Of a stretch of 27,069 nucleotides of DNA, positions 20,335 through 27,069 are shown one piece after another. Location: NCBI GenBank assembly GCA_023078555.1, contig JALAAN010000022.1:5001-32069 (forward strand), read 5' to 3'. The number at the start of each line of letters is the position of its first letter. Positions within the stretch are counted from its first letter, which is position 1. A program made the translations under genes and the position numbers. The stretch comes from Ulva prolifera (Eukaryota; Chlorophyta; Ulvophyceae; Ulvales; Ulvaceae). The notes under the pieces were generated by a model. It was not told the origin of the DNA. It was given only the letters and a program-made list of their open reading frames with translations, and did no database searches.

Positions 20335-20634
20335 GCTCATCGGGAGGCGTCTTATTTGTTCCGTGTATTCCAAATCAAAGTGCGGCTGTATGTGATGGCT
20401 CTCAAGGCGAATGGTGCGATGAACACTCTAAAGCCAAAGCCGATGCAAGCCGCCGAGATCCGGAGCTGTGCTGAAGCCACTAACTGTGGCGCGATGACCA
20501 TCATGTACGGGCGGGTGACGGCATTCTTGAAGATGCTTTCTGGAGCTCGGAACCCGGTCTTTGTGGCGTTGCGGTGGGGCCATATCCATTTCGTCCCAAC
20601 CTACTACGTGGACGAGGCGACTCGAACCACACAG
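20335..20634 (+). CDS. Recombinase catalytic exon with the arginine (box I) motif, copy B
   Basis: A 300-base exon (GCCTGCAG| ... CACAG|GTGGGT), phase 0 at both ends and free of frameshifts. It encodes helices (AHREASYLFRVFQIKVRLYV), then FLKMLSGARNPVFVALRWG followed by HIHFVPTYYVDEATRTTQ. The SGAR...ALRW..I.F pattern matches the box I arginine region of tyrosine recombinases, usually (T/S)G-x-R-x5-L-x-W-x-D-I. The usual Asp before Ile is His here. Copy A keeps SGARNP through a frame change. Together with the next exons this is the main basis for the recombinase call. Confidence 0.6.
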
Positions 20635-20828
20635 GTGGGTTTGCCTCATTGACGTGTCTCCAACCTTGCATGCATGTGTCTTGTGGTCGATGGTTGCAGC
20701 ATCATCCGCATGCATGCGCGTTATGCCTGCAACATTCGCATGCTCGCGCACCATGCATGCACCTCTCCGCCACAGTATCGGAATGGCGTGGTGCGTCATC
20801 GAGAGCTGACTCAGGGTTTCGTGAACAG

Positions 20829-21121
20829 GTAACATTTACATGTGAGTTTGCGATCGCATGGGACAAGGCCCCTAATGTGTTCGGCGTCAAGAACATTGTG
20901 GTGGACAGTACCGCAGCTCTCAACATTGAAGGAGCCGATTGGAACAGCAGCCTTGGTTCGGCTGGGGAGCATTTGTTGTCAATCGCAATTCACCAGAGGG
21001 TTGTCGATGTGGCAGATCTTGCGGGCCTGCCGATTGGAGAGCCATTCAAATTGAGTCATCTGATCAGAAGGCGTACGCTCACCAAGTTCGGGGACCCCAC
21101 TCCAGCGGCTGTCGACGATAT
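20829..21121 (+). CDS. Recombinase exon with the lysine hairpin motif, copy B
   Basis: A 293-base exon after GTGAACAG|, ending in phase 2 before GTGCGT. It opens TFTCEFAIAWDKAPNVFG and continues VKNIVVDSTAALN, then SLGSAGEHLLSIAIH and PFKLSHLIRRRTLTKFG. The beta-strand, DK/GK-x-N, FG-[RK/V] layout shortly after the arginine motif is what Ndc10/Crypton recombinases show (a GKTNQFGR-like segment), and the Lys is the candidate beta-hairpin lysine. The copy A counterpart keeps CEFAIAWDKAP and then loses frame. Joining to the next exon recreates an ATG (Met) codon. Confidence 0.55.
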
Positions 21122-21269
21122 GTGCGTGGCTTCTCCATACTTGAAATCCATGTATCAATTCACATGTCCACCATTCCGGTTGCTGTGCTTCCCATGATGG
21201 GGTATAGAATTTTTGTCATGGGTCTGTTTGTTCACCCGCAAGGTTGATGCATGAGCTTGTTGTATGCAG

Positions 21270-21561
21270 GTTCTGCTTCTGTCGCTACCACGGCATGGTG
21301 CCACTACGATTCATCCCCATGGCGCCATACGCCATGTCTGCCCTCTTGGCGCGATTCCTTGCCTCGACTGACATTCATGCATTGTCACGTGAGATGCGGA
21401 CGGGGATGGTGTTTGGGCGCGTTATACAAGGGCACCTTCACCACAATGGCCACGAGAACAGAACGGCGATTGCTGTCGGTGGCCAATGGTCGACCAATTG
21501 CAACACATATCAAACAGATTACCTCCACCCTGCGTTCCTCAACGCATTGTTTGGAGATTTG
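21270..21561 (+). CDS. Recombinase C-terminal catalytic exon (GQW...Tyr), copy B
   Basis: A 292-base exon after TGTATGCAG|, ending phase 0 before GTGCGT. It opens FCFCRYHGMVPLRFIPMAPY, followed by helix ALLARFL, then REMRTGM, LHHNGHENRTAIAVGGQW, and STNCNTYQTDYLHP with AFLNALFGD. The tail matches the Ndc10/Crypton ending G-[RQ]-W-x-T-[DN]-...-Y-L-x(4-5)-[EF]F-[ML]-x-A-[ML]-x-G, which makes the Tyr of DYLHP the candidate nucleophile. Box II is less clear: LHHNG-x-E-x-R is conserved in both copies but is only about 10-18 residues before GQW, shorter than the usual spacing. The exon has the same length in copy A. Confidence 0.6.
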
Positions 21562-21695
21562 GTGCGTCTCATGTGATCTGCACTTGTCGGAAAGGCGACT
21601 GCCCTGTGTGATTGTGATTTATGTTGACATGATACCATGTGCTGGCCATGCTGTTGATGTATAATGGCAAATACATGACATCACACATGATGCAG

Positions 21696-22044
21696 GCCCT
21701 GTCTGACCTTGGTGTGCCATCGGCGATGAAGAACCTTGTCAAAACCGCTGCATTCAAGGCCTTACGCGTGCAGCGGGATGAAAACCCGTATGCGTTGGCG
21801 GTGTATCTACATGCGGCCGTTGGGAACTTGTTCCTACAGAGTGTAGAGGGCACGCGGCAGTTGCGAGCTGCTGACATGCATGGTCGAGCTCTCCTAGACG
21901 CCAGCATGAGTGTTCATCAGACCGCTGGCGAGAGTGCTGTTGCCGCATACGGGTGGACATTGATCCGCAAGATGCACCCGCGCGGGCCCGGGCCACTCCA
22001 TCTGTGGGGTGAGGACAAATACAAGCCCAGCGAGGACAGTGCAG
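21696..22044 (+). CDS. Post-recombinase exon, copy B
   Basis: A 349-base exon after GATGCAG|, ending phase 1 before GTAAGA. It encodes ALSDLGVPSAMKNLVKTAAF, then YALAVYLHAAVGNLFLQS, GTRQLRAADMHGRALLDASM and AAYGWTLIRKMH, ending LHLWGEDKYKPSED. It is mostly helical. Copy A (3819-4168) keeps the first half but is frame-shifted afterwards. It may form the C-terminal helical domain that follows the catalytic Tyr in Ndc10-type proteins; this is inference. The splice to 23179 keeps frame and restores an Ala codon. Confidence 0.5.
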
Positions 22045-22480
22045 GTAAGAACACTAGCACGTCTTACAAAATATCTGTCATGTGCCTATTTTGCAAAGTG
22101 CATGTTCCGATATCACAGTTTGCACGAGCCACAGACGTCAACTGTTCACTCGGCCTTATGATCATCGTTGTTATGCATTTCCTTTGAATCGTTGTTCACC
22201 GTCCACTTTCTGCCCATGCAAGCGTGTTGTGGCAAGTTTGCAAACACCGTCGGCGGTCGACGCGGCTCAATGAAATTTGTTGTGGCTGTGTCACGACGGG
22301 CACTTACGTGATTGCGATGCGAAGGTCTCTGTGTGGACCATCGGATGTGTGAACCATTTGTAGCTAAGATTTCCGTGACGGTCGCACCACTCTAGGCAGG
22401 GGGACATTGGTGGTGTTGTCTCGTGATTTTGGGATTGGGCGCTGCAAATTTTGTGTGAAGGGTTGGCCAATTGCGCCTAC

Positions 22481-22556
22481 ATTGGTCGTCGCGCGTAAAA
22501 CGCATGTGCATATCAGTGGCCCGCTTGTATCGCCGCGTGTAAATCCGCTATTGGTC
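22481..22556. promoter_or_regulatory. Candidate CCAAT-box pair inside the intron
   Basis: ATTGGTC occurs at 22481-22487 and 22550-22556, each near a GCGCGTAAAAC/GCGTGTAAATC word, so the two halves form an imperfect direct repeat of about 69 bases. Paired inverse CCAAT boxes are common in eukaryotic promoters. An in-frame ATG at 23052 could start a shorter product holding only the helical and zinc-module parts. There is no direct evidence of transcription. Confidence 0.2.
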
Positions 22557-23039
22557 ATTCCCCCATTTTCCGCCTAATTATGTTTCTGTTATGCCACCGC
22601 TGCTTTTGACCCATAAATGAATCGGGCTGCTGCCCGTTCGTTGACTGTGCGTTCGCGGGTAGAGGTGTCGCCGCTATCGTGGTGTGATCGTGTGTATGTA
22701 TGATGTTGATTTGAAGGAGATTCGGTTTTGGTCTGTGTAAATGCGTAGGTGGCTTGCAGAATCACGCACGAGACACTAGCCCACGATGCCCATCAACAGT
22801 TCCACTTTTGGCCCTGTTGATGCCGCATCGTGCACCCTACCGTCCCGTCCAGGCACTGCTCATAGCACCATCATGTGATCAGCGTTAATGTGGAAGTTAT
22901 TCACCGCTAAAACTTATTGTTCACATGCGCATTGTTTACAGCGCACGTATGACTGTGTCGGTACCCGCTGCTCGGTGGGGCATTGTGCGAAACATAAGCC
23001 AATTGCCCCCCGAATAACGTTGTCAATCAATCAAACCTT

Positions 23040-23093
23040 ATATGCGCATGTTTGACAGTTGTACGTTTGGGAACTCGGCCGACATGCGCATAT
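23040..23093. repeat. Inverted repeat, 11-base arms
   Basis: ATATGCGCATG (23040-23050) and CATGCGCATAT (23083-23093) are perfect reverse complements around a 32-base spacer. Confidence 0.6.
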
Positions 23094-23178
23094 TTGCACC
23101 CACTGTGTTGTCTGCATGCTGCTCCAATCGTTTCCACATGGCCACACGTGATGCTAATCGCGATTGATAACTGTGCAG

Positions 23179-23603
23179 CGGAGGTGAAGGCCTTTTGCAC
23201 CATGCTACAGATTGGCGACGAGGTGCAGACGGCATGGTTGCACGAGTTGGAGGCTGCAGGTGGGGATCATGGTGTGGACTTGCGAAGCATGCTTAGCACG
23301 GCTAGCGGCAGCAAGATCTCATCTCCGCTGGAGGCCATGCGATCGGTTGGCGAGAGGGTCGTGGCCGACGTGTGTGACCACCTTGAAGATCGCGATGCTC
23401 AGACAGAGGGTTGCACTGTTGAGGACATTGCCGAAGACGTCGATCTCTGCCGATTTGGTCAAGAGATGTCCAATGCTGAGCTCTTCGGACAAGAGGGAGA
23501 TTTCCTGTTGGAGCGCATGCGGAAACGCGAGTGCTTATACAATTCGGATGCAATGCGGCGGAAGCGGCTGACAAAACTTCGTGTCGGCACTGTTGAGGTG
23601 GAG
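23179..23603 (+). CDS. Helical linker exon after the recombinase, copy B
   Basis: A 425-base exon, the same length as 4500-4924, entered in phase 1 and left in phase 0 (GTGGAG|GTTCGT). It encodes EVKAFCTMLQIGDEVQTAWL, GGDHGVDLRSMLSTASGSK, DHLEDRDAQ, VEDIAEDVDLCRFGQEMS and a basic end (MRRKRLTKLRVG). Differences from copy A lie mostly at third positions, so both were held under protein selection until recently. No family is recognised. It is the last exon of the diverged block: identity rises abruptly at the next exon. Confidence 0.65.
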
Positions 23604-23898
23604 GTTCGTGTTACCGCCTACTCATGTTCGGTAGCTCCTATATTGGTGCATGCCGCATATGCATATGTGCATCCAGCGGTTGGCAATGTTGCATTGTGGC
23701 AATGCATGTGTCGATTTGAGACAGCCAACCTTGCTTGTTGGGTTGGTGTATCCGTTTCGCGACCTTTTTACACATGCATGGTGGGTTTGAGCTGCACCCG
23801 AGTCGCCCTCGTCACAGATGCATAGAAAATGGAGAGCCGCATCATGGCCACACGTGATTGAATGGTAGTGTTCACACATTCAAGATGTTGGCATGCAG

Positions 23899-24775
23899 GT
23901 GACCACGGAGGGCCTCAATGCGATCCTTGTCCACCGCAAGGCGACTTTGCAGCACTTCAGCATCCCGGTACAGAGGCCGCCGACGCTGAACATGCGGGAC
24001 TGGATCTGGACCGCGGGCGGTGCGGGGTTCATGGGTGTCATTCGCCAAATACGGCAGGGCAACGACAGTTTGGAGCAAATGCTGCAGTATCTGCGCTTGG
24101 GTGCGACCGCAACAACACTTGTGTTTTCCCTTGAGGGCTAGGTCTGTTGGTGAGTCGGCTGTCTACATGGCACAAGATTATGTTGATGCTCCACCGAAAA
24201 TTTGTTTCTCACAGCCCGCATGTTGTTGTAGAAAGAGCACCGGTGCCGGTGGTGGTGCGAAGCTACAAGTCGCTGAGGTGGCAAATCCGGACATACCGCT
24301 TCAGGGCAAGTGCCTCGCTGTTGACTCCAAGAAATCGGCAGCGGGGGCGACGGGTGCAGACGAGCTGTGCCTTGCGGATACCGTGGGGGGGGTCAGCAAT
24401 CAGATGCATCTGTGCCCTCGCCACCTTCGGAAGCCGCTTCTTCTAATTGAAGATTTCCGTGGTACGCGGACCGCTGGCTTTGGGCGGTACTGCAAGAATA
24501 CAGCGTGCAAGAAGGTTCTGGACATCGGGAATTTCACCGGATTTGCCACTGTTTGCAACATTCACAGGACAGGCGCAACGATGCTTGGCCGGAAGGCAGT
24601 GTTGCCGCCGGTGGATGAGGCATTTTACGGGGTGGCGGTGACTGAGCCACGGCTCGAGACTCTAGTCGCTGGCTCTGCCAATTTGCACAAACGCGATTTG
24701 ACGCATTGTGATGTCACCTCTTGCAGTGTGCTGCTAGAAAACCAGAAGACCGGCCTCTGCCCAAAGCATGTGAAG
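23899..24775 (+). CDS. Start of the zinc-module tail, copy B (unresolved small intron)
   Basis: The exon opens after GGCATGCAG| with VTTEGLNAILVHRKATLQHF and IPVQRPPTLNMRDWIWTAGG. A TAG at 24139 must be removed. Option one is a 41-base intron at 24101-24141, leading to a frame that needs one repaired base near 24275. Option two is an intron at 24121-24214 (acceptor TTTCTCACAG), leading directly into the frame that is open to 24775. Zinc module 1 follows (24368-24565: C-x14-C-x2-H-x22-C-x4-C-x15-C-x2-H), then the first half of module 2 from 24707 (C-x4-C-x11-C-x2-H). The donor follows the CPKHVK codons in phase 0. Confidence 0.55.
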
Positions 24776-24968
24776 GTGCTATTTCCATGCGTGTCTGCCC
24801 TAAGTCCACATGCCTTGCTATTCCATTCCACACGGGGTAGTGTTGTCGATTCAGTTGCAGTACATGCATAAATAGATTGCCTTGCATGTGTTGTGAGTTT
24901 CAAATTGGCACGTGAGTGTTTCTTCCTAAGATTTGCTTGTTAATTGACAAGGGATGTTTTTTTTGCAG
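24776..24968 (+). other. Intron splitting zinc module 2, copy B
   Basis: A 193-base intron, GTGCTATTTC to a T-rich TTTTTTTTGCAG. The copy A equivalent is 5986-6181 (196 bases). Removing it joins CPKHVK to IPRLIDANG in phase 0 and completes module 2 with SCSRC. Confidence 0.65.
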
Positions 24969-26901
24969 ATCCCACGCCTGATCGATGCTAATGGGGTTGC
25001 TGCTGTCAGCTGCAGCCGCTGCTTCTACCTGAAGGTAGAGGGCCTTTTCGCGCAGGACTCGCGCAACTGGAAGCGCCAATGCTGCGTGTGCCTGGAGATG
25101 GACGCCCCGCGGCAGGTGCAGGACGAGCGAGTGCAGGCAGCATTGCCTCGTCCACCCGCACGTGCACCGGTGATGATCACCGCACGGATGCCAGCTGGCG
25201 CGCCTGGCCGGGGAAGCTGACCGGCGCGCAATGCGCTGTGTATGTGTGGGACAAGAAGACGGAGGCATACGAGGCTTGCCCGGGGGGTTCGATGACACCT
25301 AGCAACCACCGGCACCCCTCCCGAGTGTGCCCCTATCACCGGAGCTGTGTCATCCACCATACAAATGCGCATGTTACATTTGAGAGAATGTTCTGCAATC
25401 GTTGCGCGCTGTGGAAGAGCCCGGACGCGTGGGTAACACGGGCCGACGGCACGACTGCGCGAAGCATTTGCAATGGTTGCGCTGAAGGCGGCGGTCCTAA
25501 GCGAGCTCCCGTGCGGCAAGTGCAGCATGGCACACAAACGCCCGACGGCTTGACCACTGTGCACCAGATCTTGCCTGACATGTCTGACGGCATGGAGTGG
25601 CTGCTTTTCTATGCCCCCAAGTCGCGTGCCAGTAAGGACACTGCATTCAACATGTGGCCGACTCGGGCGGACGAGTGCCATGTTGCCGGTTGCACCAACA
25701 GTGTCGGGCCCACGAAGTCAAGGGTGTGTTATCCTCACATTGATGATGTGTTGTTCCGACAAAGTCAAGACGGGTGGGATGCGACAGTCGTGTACTATTG
25801 TCGTGGGTGTCAGCGCTGGACGGACGTGAAGCTGTTGGAGGCAGACGGCACGTGCGGGTTGAGATGCGTGTTACGTGGGGATCGGGGTCGAAGGCTCAGA
25901 TTGCGGGAGACAAGGACCTGAGACTCGTCCTCGAGCGTCTCCGGTCTGACCCGGCCCTCGCACTCCTGCCGGCTCGAGATTTCGCACGCGCCCTTGGGCT
26001 GCCCACGTGCGACATGCGGGACAAATCTGAGGTCACACGATGCCATTACATCGATAGTGTGAAGGGCCGTTGCAAGAATAAAATCTCGTTGACGCATGAC
26101 AGCTGCATGTGCAGCGCCAAGCAGCACTGCCATGCAGTGGTGCTGAGGGTGTGCGATACAACAAGCGACGCCACAACGTGGTATTGCCCCAAGTGCAAGC
26201 GGGTCTGCTCCATCGAGGGGGTGGGCCTAGTGCGAGGCAGCTATGTATGCGCCCGCTGTTGTGCTGTACATGCGAACCACCAGCAGGCAGCCGAGAAGGC
26301 TCGCATTGCCGAGCGGAAGGATGAGTCCTCGCCCGCAGGGAGCGTTCAGTTGTACAGTGATGAGGAAGATTTCGGCAATGCATGCTGTGTTCCTCAGACA
26401 CTGGCGCGGAGTCTGAAGCCGTCGATGCTGATCAGCCTCCTTGCGCTGTCGACACGGGTGACAGCGACGATGCACTCATGGGTGACGATTACGGCGCCTA
26501 CACCGAATCGGACTGTGATGGTGATGGGGTCGCCCTCATCGGAGAATGCATGCCCGTCGCGGCAGTGCAGGGACAGTCGGTGCCAGCCCCCGCACACGGT
26601 GGTGCAAGCTCAAGCCGGGCTGCTCTCGCGCAGACCTGCTGATGCTGCAGTATTTGAATGCCTGACGGCTCCGCCGCCCGGTCGCGCGCGTTGCCGCAAC
26701 GCGCCCGCGTGCAAGAAGACACCGCCGCCAGATCGGCTTGTCGACGGACTATGCATCACGTGCTTGTCGAGTTCAAAGGACAGTGGCACAGCTCTGGACG
26801 CGATCGTGTTGGTGACTGTGCCGGGCACACTGCACCGCAGCGCAGGTGCGATATTGAGCACATGCACTGAACTGTTAATTTGGTTGACATTTGAAGGATG
26901 A
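24969..26901 (+). CDS. Multi-zinc-module C-terminal exon, copy B (several frameshifts)
   Basis: It carries the rest of module 2 (to 25091), module 3 (25232-25480), module 4 (25676-25867), module 5 (26041-26271), an acidic tail and a half-module (26692-26763). The shared core is C-x2-H-x(16-22)-C-x2-C-x(14-21)-C-x2-C. Copy B loses frame near 25202 (missing C), 25885 (missing base), 26390 (missing C) and 26637 (missing two bases). Copy A is in frame at all four, while copy B is in frame near 25425 where copy A is not. At the end copy B reads TGG where copy A has TGA, extending the protein to the TGA at 26899. The role is inferred to be DNA or protein binding. Confidence 0.55.
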
Positions 26902-27069
26902 CCTTGTGTGCACGACTCCTGGTGACTGCACATGAGGACAGGTTTACGCGTGAGTCAGTAGATGAGTGCATTGCGTGCATCCGTGGCGACTCAGCTATCG
27001 TCATTTGTGCATTTAATTGGCCAAGGTATACACCAGTGTGCTTGTGAAGCAGTTGACCTGTGAAGCGAT
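26902..27069 (+). other. Sequence downstream of the copy B stop, window edge
   Basis: Aligns with about 8118-8294 of copy A. Relative to copy A it has a two-base loss near 26985 and further small indels in the last 50 bases, so the basic ORF seen downstream of copy A cannot be followed here. Confidence 0.5.

Larger units (their letters stand above)
22045..23178 (+). other. 1134-base intron of copy B with promoter-like words
   Basis: The donor is GCAG|GTAAGA and the acceptor CTGTGCAG|C. The intron is three times longer than its copy A counterpart and unlike it in content; it is more AT-rich than its surroundings. It holds two direct ATTGGTC words (inverse CCAAT boxes) at 22481 and 22550, a CATAAATG word near 22612, a CGGGC...GCCCG hairpin near 22623 and an 11-base inverted repeat at 23040-23093. 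It could be an inserted small element or an internal promoter serving the downstream exons. I found no convincing terminal repeats or target-site duplication. Confidence 0.45.
17919..27069 (+). repeat. Large duplication, copy B (partner at 1-8294)
   Basis: This is the second copy of the segment at 1-8294. Copy B keeps an open recombinase block, whereas copy A is frame-broken there. Over the last 3 kb the copies differ by few substitutions and by several 1-2 base indels. The window ends inside the repeat; the final 60 bases carry extra small indels relative to copy A, as might be seen near a contig end. Confidence 0.9.

Noticed and set aside
19651..22044. KDZ-type (Kyakuja/Dileera/Zisupton) transposase, considered because of the associated Cys clusters and large introns
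   Set aside because: No RNase H-like acidic motif of the KDZ type is visible, and the arginine and GQW...Tyr motifs fit a tyrosine recombinase better.
22623..22637. CGGGC-TGCTG-CCCG hairpin as a terminator or riboswitch
   Set aside because: It is a short stem in a eukaryotic intron with no U-tract or conserved aptamer features.

Overview
The window is eukaryotic DNA, GC-rich and repeat-laden. Coding blocks are cut by many GT-AG introns whose donors are mostly GTGCGT-, GTGNGN- or GTAAG-like and whose acceptors mostly read TGCAG. There is no bacterial operon structure, no rRNA and no convincing tRNA. Long CA microsatellites, poly-G runs inside introns and zinc-binding modules whose first half recalls the plant/green-alga SBP box point loosely to a microalga. 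The organism cannot be fixed from this sequence.

Two copies of one large, intron-rich gene lie on the + strand in the same orientation, about 17.9 kb apart. Copy A runs from base 1 to about 8.1 kb; its 5' end lies outside the window. Copy B runs from at or before 16.7 kb to about 26.9 kb. Copy B can be followed through exons whose splice phases agree. (1) Two small upstream exons. (2) A long, low-complexity, acidic N-terminal exon. (3) Five exons that look like a tyrosine recombinase of the Crypton/Ndc10 kind: an arginine motif in a GAR...LRW..I context, a lysine hairpin motif, and a terminal GQW...DYL...P motif. (4) A 425-base helical exon. (5) A C-terminal region of five tandem Cys/His zinc-binding modules plus a sixth half-module. 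My best reading is a degenerate Crypton-like mobile element, or a host gene derived from one, whose recombinase is fused to a multi-zinc-module tail. I know of no described family with this architecture.

The copies do not diverge evenly. The N-terminal exon and everything from about 5.1 kb (A) / 23.9 kb (B) onward are nearly identical. The recombinase block between them is strongly diverged, mostly at synonymous sites. Copy A's recombinase is broken by many frameshifts; copy B's recombinase core is open. Most of the A/B indels are 1-2 bases, many in homopolymers, so some may be assembly errors.

Between the copies (8.6-16.6 kb) lies a second intron-containing gene of unknown function (about 8.97-11.23 kb). 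It carries an IDLTGD SUMO-interaction-type motif, a glycine-rich stretch and a CxxC...CxxCxxxC cluster. It is followed by poly-G tracts, a C-rich low-complexity block, an unassigned 324-codon ORF, a stretch with no firm features, two copies and a partial copy of a 173-bp tandem repeat carrying a 20-bp palindrome, and a roughly 680-bp CA tract ending just before copy B.
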